Source: Vanilla planifolia
Taxonomy: Eukaryota; Streptophyta; Magnoliopsida; Asparagales; Orchidaceae
Assembly: GCA_023846275.1 (NCBI GenBank)
Contig: CM043865.1
Coordinates: 6,250,068-6,314,067, forward strand
DNA length: 64,000 bases
Reading direction: 5' to 3'
Below are positions 1-13,400 of this stretch, one piece after another. The notes under the pieces were generated by a model. It saw only the letters and a program-made list of their open reading frames with translations. It had not been told where the DNA came from and did not search any database. How positions within the stretch are numbered: position 1 is the first letter of the stretch; each line of letters starts with the position of its first letter. Position numbers and translations under genes: made by a program.

Positions 1-199
1 TAACCAAAGTTAAGAAATCTAATATTAACTTGCCTATACATGATTATGAGCTTTTTTCATATCAAGAAGGAGAGACAATTAAATTATGTTTACTCATTTA
101 GTTAACATTATAATTATTCTCTCAAAGCTTGGTAGAGTTTTCATTGATATTGAATAAGTTAAAATAATCTTAAAGGAAATGTGCTTCTATTCTATATCA

Positions 200-1045
200 A
201 CTTATCAATATATAAGCATACTCTTTGACATTGGTAGAACTATGATAGTACTACAATAGTTAGAGGGAAATATTCACATTGTTATCAAGCCTTATTTGTT
301 GGAAATCTAGAAAAGTAAGGAATATGATCTTATTTGAAGAAAAAATGTATTTAGTGAAAAGAATTTGCATCAACATTTGGTTTCTATTCCGCAACATTGC
401 TATGAGCTTTCCTTTCACTAAAAAATATCAGGAGGATCTGACTCTTGTATTCAGTGGGTTACTTAGAGGGTTCACCAAAATTAGAGTACTACAAATTACC
501 AAAGTTTTTCAACTCCTCTCAATCATTTTAAACTCAATGTTGATGGTTTAGTAGAAGAAAATCTGGGTGTAGCCAATGATGGCAGAACACTTAGAATTTA
601 CTTCCAATTATTCAAAGCATTAAAAACATTCTTCAAGGTAAGACTTTCTAATTGTGACACAATTTTATAGGGAAGGTAATACAATTACAAATGTATTGAC
701 ATAATTAGTAAGCTATTCCACCTAAAGTCAATACTTGAAACGTAATCAAATTCCTTAACCTATAATGGGTTTTACTAGGCTTGATCAAGGGAATGTTCTA
801 TACTTGAGGATCAAACAAATGGTTATAAATTGGGTACTTGGCATGGCATAAGATCAATTTAATCTAAAACAAGATTCCTACTTCTATCTCAGCTCACCTT
901 ATCAATCACCAGAGTGCAACAATTTGAGGTTTAGTTTTAATCCTTACTTGTAATAAACTTTTCTTTGTGTCTTGTGTTAGTTACTAAGTCATGCGATTAG
1001 TAACTTTGTACACCACTTTTCCTTATGAGCAATAATAGTTGCGGA
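200..1045 (+). mobile_element. LINE 3' end, copy 1 (5'-truncated, decayed)
   Basis: This is a decayed 3' portion of a non-LTR retrotransposon. It aligns by eye, in the same order and orientation, with the LINE 3' end at about 35.65-36.6 kb. Shared blocks include the stretch before the RNase H-like domain (about 225-500), the block around 670-830 and the end near 1000-1045. The frame at 279-551 is open but corresponds to the degenerate linker upstream of the RNase H domain, so it is not a gene. The 5' limit is uncertain and could lie before the window start. A clear poly(A) tail is not visible at this copy. Confidence 0.5.
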
Positions 1046-1079
1046 AGAAAAAATAGATGAGGGTATTATCAAGGAAGTT

Positions 1080-2010
1080 TGGCCCCCTTAGTGACTATTA
1101 TCAAAACCTCCAAGAACTTGGATCATCTCTCATTGGATGGGTTGCTTGGTGAATTCATGAATAATGAGATGGAAACAAAAAGAGAAAAGAAAAATAGTAG
1201 CCCAAACCATCCAAGAAGAAGAAGGATATTGCATTGAAAGTTACTTCACTTACATCTAATAAGGATTCTCAATGTAATAGGGGTCAGAAGAGCTTTCTAA
1301 AAGAATAGCAAAATTCTTCAAGTCTTTTACTTTAGGTACCTCAAAAAATGAGAGAAGCTATAAAAGGATAGAGAAGAAAGGGGTGTGCTACCACAAATGC
1401 AAAGAGCTTGGACTTTATTACCTCTATTGTCCTAAATTGGTGGAGAAGATTAAAAAAACAAAAAGAATTTTTGCAAGAAGAACAAGATGAAGAAGATAGT
1501 CAAGAAGAAGGCCATGATGGTTTCTTGGATTGATTTGGAAGAATCAAAATCCTCCTCAAGTGGTGAGAAAAGTAAGGAAAAAAAAATAACTTGATTTGTC
1601 TTTTGGTCAACTATGAGGATTCTTCAAGTAATTAGAAAAATGATGAAAGAGAATTTATATGTCTCATGACATATCATGATGTTTCATTTGGGAGTAAGGA
1701 CAATGATATAAGTAATTTCTCTAATAAAGAATTAGTGAATAATTTTTTTGAATTAGTTAGAGCATTTCAATCACTTGCATTGAAAGAATAATAATTAGAA
1801 AAGAAACATAAAGATGACATTAGCTTGTTTGAAGATCTAACTTGAAATAAACTTACTAAAACAATTTGTGAGCATATAAAAGAAAAACTTATTTTTCAAA
1901 AATTGAAAAAATCACATTCATATTGTGTTGTTTCAACACATCACATGCATAAGAATGTTTCTTTACATAATATTAAATCAATGTATGTTGTTGATTTCTT
2001 TTCTCATGCT
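1080..2010 (+). mobile_element. Copia gag remnant
   Basis: Frameshifted coding remains of a Ty1/Copia gag. Around 1375-1440 the translation contains a decayed zinc knuckle (Cys and Lys-Cys spacing kept, the His position lost) followed by a Cys-Pro-Lys-Leu-Val block. A Lys/Arg-rich stretch and an acidic Ser-rich stretch (about 1520-1570) follow, as in plant Copia gag C-termini. Stops and frameshifts interrupt it throughout. No integrase or reverse transcriptase follows, and no LTR was recognised. It directly adjoins the LINE 3' end. Confidence 0.45.
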
Positions 2011-5000
2011 CCATTACTTGTAATTATTGTTCAATAAAAGGTCAACTATATAAAGATTGAAAGACAAGAAATAATGTTAAGTATTTTACTTATGTATGAG
2101 TTGCAAAGAATAAGAATGTACATAGCAATGATGCTTTACTTGATTGTGGATTCACTAGACCAAAATTTGTTTGGGTTCATTAATCTAAATCTTATATTGA
2201 TTATGGTTGTAAGTTGCTTCCCATGCTTTAATTAGAAAGGAAGAAAATTATATAAAAGTATGTTTTTTAAATTAAAATCTTAAGCCTGTTTACTTGCTTG
2301 TTGGTAGTGATAATTTTAAATTTTTATATGCAACAATTTTGTGGAGAGTTGTGTAAAAAAAACCCTTAGAAATTTTTTCTTATTTGATTTATTTTTCAAT
2401 AATTTTATATTTATTTATTAATATTTTTAATAAGTGAATTGTTGTAAATCTTTGGTCATTTATTATTATTTGTTTTAAACATTTGTATAGTCTTATTTAC
2501 CCCTTGTTTGCTTGATTTTAAGTTATTTTATCTTAATATATGACAAAAAGGAAGAGGAAAGTGAAAAATGATAAGTATTCATGCATCTAATGTCTTATAA
2601 CTATTTCAATTACATATATTGAGGAGGAGTATGAACATTGAGAGAGTATTTATAGCTTTGTATAATTTAATATGATTTTATTTTTAGATTTGTTCAATAG
2701 TTTTATCATCATCAAAAGAAAAAGAGTATTATATCTTTTATAATTATAGTGCTTGTTTAATAATAGCAAAACTATTGTGTTGTTATCACAAATATTTTTT
2801 CTTAAATAATTTTAAATCATGCATCTTAAAATCTAATAAGTCATCACATGAAGACTTTATTGATTGACTTATGGAGTTTCAATGGTAGTGTTCGGGTGTA
2901 AATTGTAACTGACACCATAGTAGACACAAGCTTGAGTATTATTAGGAGAAGATATTTATTAAGTCTCTTTATTTTGATAATTAAAATATCAAAATCTATA
3001 ATAATTTATTCTAAAAACTTAGGATTTACTTAAAACATAAATTTCATATTATTTTAAATATATTATTTATTTTATAATATTTCATTTATAGTTATTTATA
3101 TCATATGTTAAGACTAAATTAAGAATAAAAAAGTGGATATAAATCTAAGTTTAAATCAAACAATTCAAAATTCTTCGTGTTTTACTTTACTTGCTCTTCA
3201 ACATTACTTTTTTGTAAAAAAATAAAAAAAAAAAAATAGAAAGAGAATAACATGAGATGTTGATGCTCATAAAAGATTGGTGGCTAACCATGCTTTTCTT
3301 TAAGGGGTTGAATCATCCTTATAGTACCATCAAATAAGTCAAATCAAGTTCTACTTCATCTTATTAAATTTTGAAAATTTTGACCAAGTGAAAAAAAACC
3401 ATGTAAATAACATAAGAACTATGATAATCTATGAAAATCATGATGAATCTTGATGATAATAAGGCATGGCTAGCCAAAACACCTTGAATCAGAATTATTA
3501 ATATGAAAATAAGTCATGCCATGTACTATATACATGAAGCTTCAATCAGGATCTTATATGTGATCTATGTTGGGCTTAAATTTTTTGGACCAAGGGAGTT
3601 TATAAACTGTTATATGGTACCACAATGCCTTATCCCTTATAACATAAGACTATAATAATAAAAAAGGATAATGATAAATAGTGATTGACTTTTTTATATT
3701 CTTTCAAGTTTATTCAAGTGTTATTGCATCCTCTTCCTTAATTAAAAGTATTATTTTTTGAAGGATAATTAACTATGGATTTGTTCACTTATAAGAAATA
3801 ACAACCCCAGTTTAAATGAAGTTATGAAATATTAATACTTAATATTGATGCCTTTTTGGATAATAAAGCATAAGTTGCTTTTTGAAGTGGAGTTATACAA
3901 GGCTAATGAAAACATTTATCTAGGAAAGTGGGGCACTCGTCTCATCTATATGTTTCAAAAGTGGTGCGTAAACAATTTTAGATTTGCCTAAGGTAGTTTG
4001 GCTTAGCTAACCACCTTAAAATAAGGAAGCAAAACCATCAACCTTAGCAAACAAGCCAAAATGTATCTAGATATCTTGATATTTGAATACTTTCAAGTTA
4101 TTAGATGAGCATGTAATATGTAAACAATAAAATACAACAAAGCATATGAGAAAGAAAACAAAACTCCAAATGATCTGCAACAAAATAATTGATGATTATT
4201 AATATCAACTATAGAGGAATACCATTAGTTGGATTTACTATTTATAATTTATTAGTCATAATATTAATTATATTTGTATTTTGTTTTGTAAGATATTAAA
4301 AAGTAAGTAGCTTTGTGGTTTAGCTTCAAAGTTTAAAAAATGAAAAATTTAGTTTTTATTGGTGTTATTTTTTTGAGACAAAAAAAATTATTGCTCCTAA
4401 TTTAATTTAATAGATGTTTCTGATTCTTTTGATATGTGAATCATATTTGTCAGTTAAGATGTGATAATATTAACCAAATTAATATTAAATCTAGCCAAAA
4501 TCACTAGATAAAAACCCCTTTTATTATCTTTTTTTGTTCTTAAGGATTGTGATAAAAAAATTAAAATTCTAAAAAGCAACTTATTATATATTGACCGAGC
4601 AATATTTTTCACTTTAACTTCTTTTTTAGCTCATTGATAATTATTTTGATTTTTTATTTTATAATTAATATATTAATCTATTTAATAAGATAAATATATT
4701 GATCATATCATGAATTTGTAATAATTCTCTTTATATCTTTTAAAATGCTATTGTATTTGATGTGGTCTATCAAAATTAAATATATTTTGTATAAAAATCA
4801 TAATATTTACAATTTTTAAATTAACATCGAAAATAATATTTAATTATTAACCAACATCAGCTTCTATTAAGATTTGACAATAATGAATTAAGATTGGTGG
4901 CTGTTATAGAAAGATATATTTTTATAAAATAATATTAAAGTCTAATTTTGAATAGTTTATTAATACGAATAAAAAATAAGTTTTCTTGCTTGTCACGAAA

Positions 5001-5090
5001 AGAATAAGAAATATCTACTTATTACCGCAGTTTATGAAGAAAACAAATATTTTAATAAACCATTAACAAAAGAAAAAAATCTATTTTTTG
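2011..5090. other. AT-rich intergenic DNA, no gene seen
   Basis: Very AT-rich with frequent stops in all frames. I see no open frame of note, no RNA gene and no clear repeat boundary. The last few hundred bases should include the distal promoter of the eIF4A gene. Confidence 0.5.
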
Positions 5091-5134
5091 CCAAAATAAA
5101 AATTATTAAAGGCAGGCCTTTTCGTCTGGGCGTG

Positions 5135-5255
5135 CCTTCTGCTTCTAAAGCCGTCTCCTTTCTCTAGCGAAGAAAAGGATCGCTGTTTTGCTCGCGCTTT
5201 CTACTCCTCCCTTACTAGCGTCATCGACGATTCCCCTCTCTCTCCGGATCGAAAG
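5135..5255 (+). promoter_or_regulatory. probable core promoter and 5' UTR exon of eIF4A
   Basis: Composition changes sharply from AT-rich to a GC- and pyrimidine-rich stretch with repeated CTCTC tracts, typical of a plant 5' leader. A TATT/AAA-like AT-rich box sits just upstream near 5100. A good splice donor (AAAG followed by GTGATG) at 5255/5256 ends the exon. The next matching acceptor in front of a start codon is at 10834, two bases before the eIF4A ATG. That this exon belongs to eIF4A is an inference; no transcript evidence is available. Confidence 0.45.
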
Positions 5256-8200
5256 GTGATGAGATCTCTCTTTCTTGTTCTGTCCTTTCTTATGCCATCA
5301 TATGGATCTCTGTGCCTGTTCTTCGAGTCAGCAGGATTTCATTGAGGTTTCGAACTCTGAAATCGCTGGATCATCCTGCGTTTCGCTGTTTTACGATCGG
5401 TTATGAAAGAAATCTTGATTTTTCTTTTGGATTTTAGTGAAGCACCTTTTTTGATGGATTGGGTTATGATTGTAGCCCCCTTTGCAGTTTTGCCTGTAGA
5501 TCTATCTAGTCGTGGATGTTTCGTTTATATATATATTTTTTTTATATTCCGTATTTTTTGTCTTTGTAATTATTTTAGGAGTTCGATTCAAATTTATTCC
5601 GTTCACGGGGGTCTTGCCAGGTTTTGCGAGCGTTAATTGAATACACATGTAAAATAATCGCATCAGTAAATTGTATAGCGTAAGAGCATCTTTCTTAGTT
5701 CGGTTTCACCACATTGGTTTTCGCTAATTTTCGCTTCGGCGCCTAAGTTGTTCTTTTATTACACTCATTAGGACTCTGAAGATGTAAGATACATTTATTT
5801 TGGCAATACTATCTTTCTTTGAATATACCTGCTGTCTTTATGTTCTGACGTTCCCTTATGATCGAGCTCATCTTTCATGCTTATTCAATGGAGAAAAACT
5901 GGAAGAATGGGCTGTTTTTCTATGAGAATTAATTATATATTATAATATTTGCTATGGTTGGTGGTGGGAAACAAAAGTAGGGAACAGAAGCTCTAATATT
6001 AAACTGTGACCATTTGACACCTTTCTGAAAATTATGGTGTGTTTGGATCAACCTATGTAAGATTTAGGTTGGGTTTCATTTGATTGTCAGCACATATCTT
6101 AATATACTTTACATGATGTGATCGTGTTTTATTCAAAATGAAATTCCAATCGTTTGTTAAGATTGCTTATTTTTCTAGAAAACTAACATGAAATTTCAAT
6201 TTCTTTCATTTTTTTTTATTTTGTTTATTTCAAGCTGGGCTAAATTGAGCAAGTTCTTGCATCTAATTTGGATTTCAACATGTTTGTTAGTCATGTGATA
6301 TGTGGGATTCTTATCACATGAGTCAGACGAAACATGACTTGTTTGGTTGGAGGACGTGAATTGAAAACCCGAAATGGTTATGTTTTTGGTATAGCAATTT
6401 AGATGCATCCAGTCAATTGCTAAATACGGTTTAGGCATCCTTGTTTACTCATTAATCATTACGTCCCAATGTAGTGTTCAATGCTAGATATGGCTACTAC
6501 TTAAAAACCTTTGTAAATAGCATCATATGCTTTATGATCCTTTGATCTGATGTTATCTCGATGTTAAATAAAGAACTTTTTTGTTTCGATTGACAATTCC
6601 ATAAATTTATGATCTTGCCACCAAAGCAACTACTAGATATAAATTAAACTTGTGTGTCATCTTGACATCATGCTTTCTAATGCAAGGTATGTTGTGTCTT
6701 GTCCTCTCTCTTTTTATGCCTCAAGCTTGTTCAATTTATTAGAAGCAAGTTGGGATTGCTAAAGCTTGTTTTGCTTATTTGAGCTAATTGATATAATAAA
6801 ATTGAATAAAACATGCTATAATTAATAAATAAAATGATAATATAGGTAGTCAGTAAAATTAACATATATGTAACATTGAATGAAACAAGCACTTAATTTA
6901 ATATTTTTGGTATTTTTGTTCATATTTTTTTAAATAATTGCTAAATGTTGGACTTTGTTGTGGTTGTTTTTTGGATAATTATTTGTGACTATAATTAGAA
7001 TAAGAACGTATTTTAAACAAACTTTTTTCAATGCTTTGATGTTTTCATGTTATAGTAGTCTTGTCATTGCTAATGGTACTTGTTAATTTATTTACAATGG
7101 TCTTGCTAGTCAGAGACTAGAACCCAATCCATCCTAATAATTTGGCTTTGTTTTTTGTTGATATTGTGTATACCTATGTGTTTCCCTTACGCACTACTGG
7201 TTGTCAGGTTCGGCATTGATAGTTGCTCAAATACAAAGATAAGTTATGGTGGATTTATTTACTGAGAACCTAGTCAAAGACTCAACTTACCTATTTCGTT
7301 TGTTTAAAGGAACATTTACACAGGCCCACAAAAATGTGCAAGAAGGCTTGATTTGGGTTGTCCAATTTAATTATTTGGAGTAAAACGTCGTACTAATACT
7401 TATTAAGGACTTGTTCTATCAATTGTTTTGTTAAGGCTCATGCCCATTTGAGATATCATATAATGCTAACAAGTTATAACCTAATTCCTCCCTTATTACT
7501 GGCTGGAGAGGGTTCGATAGACAATTTGTGAACTCTTAAAGTGGTTTCTAGGTGTTAGGTGTATGAATGAATAGTTTAACATTGGATTGGGAAGGAAAGC
7601 TCCTAAGTTATATTTATGGAGTCATGACCATTCGTTCTCACAATTTTGTTTGAGGACAAAATAGTTATGTCAATGTTAGCAAACTGAAATTTTGTTGTGA
7701 CACCTTGGACCATGGAGGCTTCAGTGAGTTATTGTCTCATTCCTTAGAAAAGTGTTCACTAAATAGATTTCTATGTGAAATGGAATGGGAATGATTAGCC
7801 TTTTGCATGGGGGAAGATAACTTTCTTTTGCCATATGTTCAATAACATGAGTTGTTTATATACCTTGCATGATCAAGAATTGTGGCAAATTTGGTCTAAA
7901 ATGGACAATTGATTGAAGTTTTTGTCTAGTACACGGAAGTGATGATGCATTGAAGCATAAGAGTGTCTCTTTACCACTCCCTTAATTTTGTTGAAGCCCA
8001 TAAATAGTGGTTTTAACATTGAGAATGGTGGTAGCAACCTCACATGAGCTATGATGTAAAACATGATATTAAACCTAATTGCTTTCACCTTTTAAAGATG
8101 TTTTATCATAGTTCATGATGGCTGACAAGGCATCTTTAATAAAAAAGATACTCTGATTACCATCCTTATCCATCATGCTCATATTAAATTAGTGCCTTTA

Positions 8201-10834
8201 CTGAACTTGTTGGAATGAAATGTATAACAAGGCATATACATCAGCTAATAGAAGAAAATAATTGAAGTCATAACCTTGTAATTTAAGACTGTGACATTCC
8301 ATTTGGGATGTATTAATCCTGTTTTTTTTTTTTTTTTAGTTGTGTTTTTCCATTAAAGATGGTCGTCACTGCTATGCGCACCCATTGCAAATAAATCAAG
8401 AGTTATGTGATACATAAGTTAGTATCATTCATCACTTACACGTATACATTAGCTTAACCAATGGATAATTATAATGAATATTGTGTATTGCTCAAAATAA
8501 TAATATGATTATGTAGTAAAGTGTAGTCACCCTTCAAATGGTATTTATGACTCTCATACGTCATATATATAATGTACTTAAACAATAGCACATTAGCAAC
8601 AGTATGAACATAAATTGAACAAGATAACAAATATGAAGTTTTATCAAAGCCCGAACACATGCAATGGAAAAACCAGTAATTAGTATAAACAGAGACTAAA
8701 TAACCATTAAAATCTGGATTGTTTTTCCTCGGAAGGTTTATAGTTATGTTTGGGCTCTTGGAGCCAGCCATTTGTACTTTGTAATTTCTTAGATCTTTTT
8801 CCCTATAAGTTCTACTAACTTGGGAATTTTGTTTCTAATCATGTATTCATCTTGTATTAATCCGTTTTGTTAATTTCCATTTGTTGAATTCAGTCTTTAA
8901 TAACTCTAGACATTGCACTATGTTATGCATAACTGGAACATACGATCTGGAAACACAATGAACATTAGAAATGTTAATATAATTAATTAATCCTTCAGTA
9001 TTAATTTTTCATTCGTATTCTGGTCATCTAAACTTTAAATTCGAAATTGCATGGAGAGTTGAACATAAAATGATCCCAGTATTTCAGCTAACAACGTTAT
9101 TTACATAATTAAATCTATAGTTTCCTCATTGATCAAAGTTAATTAGCTGATTTCCTAAATGACATAAATTTGTTTGTTTTGGATAAATTTTCAATTTTTT
9201 TGAAATGTGAATAATATTTGAAATTAAATTCAATTAAATAAGTAGATGAATATTATTAATCGTCATATTATTAACATTGTTCTAGGAATAAATAATGGAA
9301 ATTCATCTTAAAATGTCATTGACAATGTAAAATTTCATTAATTAAATCTCAATTATTGATTTAAATCTCAACTACGTGGCATTCAATAATGGCCTTAACT
9401 TAAATCCTCAAGACTAGACCTCAAGTTCAGACCCTTGATACGGGACTCTGAAGACTAGACCCTCAAGACTAGATTACTCTTGAGGCCTGTACTTTGAGGC
9501 CCATCAGTTAAAGATGGTTCAAAAAATTGAAGATGAGCAATGGCCATATGACCAACTTTATCAAGCAACATGTATCCAATTTCATCTGATGGATACTCGA
9601 CATGTAGAATTTAGATTCACCACTTTAAGTTATGAAAGTTGTCATAGTTAATTCGACTGCATCTTCAGTGGTGAGCTTCTTGTCCTAATGGTTATAATTG
9701 ATTCGGATACATCATCAATGTTTAAGTTCCTACACGGCAGTTATAACTAATTCATCAATGTGTATTAGTCCTTAGTGGTTATCTTGTTATAATCAAGTGA
9801 TAGTTATAATCTTTTATGTGCAAAAATAATTAGTTTACATCATCAACCTATAGAACTCCTAAGGTCCAGTTTGAGGCAACTAATCTTAGTACCAAAAGCT
9901 AAGATTAGGAAACTAATCATCAACATTAGTGTAGAGAGCTCTTTCCCCTTCATCCTCTTTCTTTCCTTGTAGTCCTCAATGAAAGTCTTCTCCCTTCTTT
10001 CTTGGTAATTCTCAATGTACAAGATGCCTTCCCTTTGCTTTCTTTCTTTGATTTGTAATCTCCTACTAAACCCTCACTAAAAGTAAGCTTATTCTATTTT
10101 TCCACGAATCTATAATTTGCATCAATAATCATCTTATGATTTGATACATATTGGAAAAAGTTTTGTGCAGTTTTCAGTATTTCTAATAGCAATTCAAAAA
10201 TACTCAGAGAATACCAATATATAGCATGGCATCCTTAAAGTTGATTTAATTTAATAATTCTGTTCAACCTTGCAAGTTAAATTGCAGTGTTTATATGAAG
10301 TAAAGAATGCATATGTGTTCGTCCATGATTAGAAAGGAGATTAAAGACTTTATTAAGGAGAGTGAAACAAATCCAATGTTTTTCTGGTTATAATCAGTTG
10401 TAGATGTTGATTTATATGAGTCAAAACAATGACATGTTTTTTCTTGTGGAAGAAGGTTATTTCATTAAATCAGTGTATCTTTTGATTGATTATAATTGCT
10501 ATTTTTTTATGATAATTAATCCAAGTATAGGACCTAAATGATTTCTTGATGCACTTAATAAACATAATACAATATGATCCTTATTAAATCTTTATGATAT
10601 CTAGATGTACTTTAGTCCATCTTATCTTGCTGTTAAACTACTACTCGTTTTTCCTGAGCTTAGCTTTTCTGTTACTGAGGCACAATATCTGCATCTGTTA
10701 TTTTCCTTGTGCATTTTTATCGGTATTGGTAATACGTGTGAAAGCTCTGCGTTTTATTTGAAAATTGTGTTTCTGATTTGTAATTTTATATTTGTTTCAT
10801 GTTTTACCTCGTAATATTATCCTTCTTGTTGTAG
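5256..10834 (+). other. probable eIF4A leader intron (about 5.6 kb)
   Basis: The stretch begins with GTGATG and ends with a pyrimidine-rich tract and TTGTAG at 10834. Its first few hundred bases are T-rich with moderate GC, like plant leader introns. At 6541-6549 there is a TTTGATCTG, which matches the published intron-mediated-enhancement motif TTNGATYTG, though it lies far into the intron. The intron contains a solo-LTR-like block at about 9.28-10.13 kb. Short open frames inside (for example 5403-5636, 7873-8088, 8469-8771) show no family resemblance. Confidence 0.4.
9278..10128 (+). repeat. solo-LTR-like repeat, copy A
   Basis: About 0.85 kb that aligns by eye with 43660-44521. Shared features, in order, are: a block with ATTTCA followed by AATCTCAAT..ATTGAT near the start; a block GACAT..TTAGATTCA in the middle; a TGTATTAGTC block; a pyrimidine-rich tract of CTCTTT/CTTTC repeats (9950-10060); and an end reading GAATCTATAATT..ATCAA. 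The tract and terminus resemble a plant LTR. Boundaries are approximate, and I found no convincing target-site duplication or internal domain, so a solo LTR is the best guess. It lies in the probable eIF4A leader intron. Confidence 0.4.
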
Positions 10835-10836
10835 AC

Positions 10837-12965
10837 ATGGCAGGGCTAGCACCAGAAGGATCTCAGTTTGATGAAAAGCACTTTGATTCTAAAATGAATG
10901 AATTGTACGCAAATATTCTTTCAAGCTTTGCTCTTTGTTAGTGTTGTCAATTCTTCATGTTAATTATATTGTTGCAGGCTTGAGACTGACGAACTTTTCA
11001 CATCATATGATGAGGTTTATGATAGTTTTGATTCCATGGGTCTGCATGAAAACTTACTGAGAGGAATTTATGCTTATGGTATGCATTTGAAACAAGTAAT
11101 TCATTATTTTTGGTAGTAAGTTGATATGGCCTTTTAAATTTACTGCAGGCTTTGAAAAGCCATCTGCTATTCAACAAAGAGGAATTGTTCCTTTCTGCAA
11201 GGGACTTGATGTCATACAACAAGCTCAATCTGGAACAGGAAAAACAGCAACATTTTGTTCTGGAATTTTGCAGCAACTTGATTATGGCATGGTTGAATGC
11301 CAAGCCTTGGTTCTTGCACCAACTCGAGAATTGGCCCAGCAGATCGAGAAGGTTATGCGTGCACTTGGAGACTACCTTGGTGTAAAAGTTCATGCTTGTG
11401 TTGGAGGAACCAGTGTACGTGAAGATCAGCGAATCCTTTCCAGTGGGGTTCACGTCGTCGTTGGTACACCTGGTCGTGTGTACGATATGTTGCGAAGGCA
11501 CTCGCTTCGCCCTGATTATATTAGGATGTTTGTATTGGATGAGGCAGACGAGATGCTTTCACGAGGCTTCAAGGACCAGGTTTGTATTTAATGTTTTCTG
11601 GTGGTTTATTTCTAACTTTTTTGTTTACTTCTGTTATCTTATTCTTGTGGGTATTTATTCTTAATATCATTTCTTAGTTGTTTAATCTCATTGTGTATAA
11701 GGTCAGTTATTTAGTTAACATACACATAATCTTTTTTACCTAAAGCGTCTAAAGGTGGTTCATCTTGAGCTGAAAGTATTTTTTCAGTGTTGCAAGTAAG
11801 TTGGTTCATCTTGAGGTTATGAACTTGGTAGCTCTGCAAATTAGTTTTGTTAATGTTGACCCGTGTGCTGGTCCCTGCTGAAGATTTTGGAAAGACTAAA
11901 GCTTGATAGGTTGAACATGCGAATTTTGCAGTGTAGTACTAACTTAGTAGTTTTTTAGCAATGTTTTTCTTTGTAAATTTGTCTATGCAATTTAATCACA
12001 TCATTAGTATTTTTGTTCCTAGTTCTATTAATTTTGATTCATAAATAGAAACGTTATGTTTTGTTTATGAATAACTTGTGAGTTTAAAAAGAAGATTTGA
12101 AAAAAATATTTTTGAGGAGTTTTACATGAGAGAATGGAATTTTGGTGAATTGTTGGTTAAGATTTTTATATTTTTGAATTTTGAAATGAAGAATTTTTAA
12201 ACAGTTGGGTTTGAAACATGATTCATAGCATCTTTCTCTTTTGCAAGTGTTATCATGAATGGATATCATGGAAGAAATTGAGATTAAGAAGACTCCTTAA
12301 CGTATTCTAATCATTTATTGTCGATTTAGATCTACGATATCTTCCAACTTCTTCCTTCTAATATTCAAGTTGGGGTTTTCTCTGCAACGATGCCCCCCGA
12401 GGCTTTGGAGATAACCCGTAAGTTCATGAACAAGCCTGTGAGGATCTTGGTCAAGCGAGATGAGCTGACCCTCGAGGGTATAAAGCAGTTCTACGTCAAC
12501 GTTGAGAAGGAGGATTGGAAGCTGGAGACCCTTTGCGACCTTTACGAAACTTTAGCCATCACCCAGAGCGTCATCTTCGTGAACACCCGTCGCAAAGTTG
12601 ATTGGCTTACCGACAAGATGAGGAGCAGGGATCACACAGTTTCAGCCACCCACGGTGACATGGACCAGAACACTAGGGATATCATCATGCGAGAGTTTCG
12701 CTCCGGTTCTTCACGTGTCCTCATCACCACCGACCTTCTGGCTCGTGGCATCGACGTGCAACAGGTGTCCCTGGTCATCAACTTCGACCTTCCAACGCAG
12801 CCGGAGAACTATCTCCACCGCATTGGACGGAGTGGGCGGTTCGGGAGGAAAGGTGTGGCCATCAACTTCGTCACCCTGGAGGACGCTAGGATGCTTTCTG
12901 ATATCCAGAGGTTCTATAATGTCTTGATTGAGGAGCTACCATCCAATGTTGCTGATCTTCTGTGA
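10837..12965 (+). CDS. eIF4A: eukaryotic initiation factor 4A (DEAD-box RNA helicase)
   Basis: ATP-dependent RNA helicase of the cap-binding eIF4F complex; it unwinds mRNA leaders in the cytosol for 40S scanning. Coding exons: 10837-10904, 10978-11078, 11149-11579 and 12330-12965, all with GT-AG introns and continuous frame, giving 411 aa; plant eIF4A is about 413 aa. The start is the MAGLAPEG N-terminus typical of plant eIF4A, just after an acceptor at 10834. Motifs: Q-motif (F58 to Q66), Walker A AQSGTGKT (82-89), PTREL (114-118), GG (142-143), TPGR (163-166), DEAD (187-190), SAT (218-220), ARGID (338-342) and HRIGRSGR (363-370). All catalytic motifs are intact. The N-terminal region is about two residues shorter than usual, after MNELL. 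Exons 1-3 use AT-rich codons, while exon 4 is markedly GC-rich. The canonical translation factor is more likely than the related eIF4A-III, because the termini match eIF4A-1/2 type. Confidence 0.95.
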
Positions 12966-13400
12966 TGCTTTCAACTGGTTATTATTGCTGATGCTGCTTA
13001 GACCATTTGCCAACCTGAATAATCTCGTTGAACTGTTATGTAAGCTGTAAGAGTTGGGTTTGTTTTGCATGCTTTTGGATTTTTTGTTTTTTTGTTTTTT
13101 TTTTTTTTTTTGGCTGCTTGAGCAGACTTTTATGGTTTGTGGCGAATTTTGTAGCTATTTATGGGTGACCTGAAAGAGGCATATCCTGGAGGTTGTCTTC
13201 GTTGTTCTGGAGTTTGATTTATTATGGAGTGTATGCTTATTCATGCGTCTTTTACCTGGTTTAACGGCTATTTTTATATGCATATCGTTAAATGATGATA
13301 CAGGAAACGTGGTTTAAGTAGTTCTGCAACAGGGATTGCCTTTCTTTCAACTCCAACTTCGCCATTATGATGAGTTTACTTTCCACTATTAATATTGATA
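12966..13400 (+). other. eIF4A 3' untranslated region (approximate)
   Basis: T- and G-rich sequence follows the TGA stop, including a long T-run at about 13083-13110. The style (TTTTGT, TGTAA words, TTTGTTTT) is that of a plant 3' UTR with far-upstream elements. The exact cleavage site cannot be read; the limit given is a guess. Confidence 0.4.

Noticed and set aside
10998..11501. 167-codon minus-strand frame
   Set aside because: Antisense to eIF4A exons 2-3 and spans an intron; no independent support.
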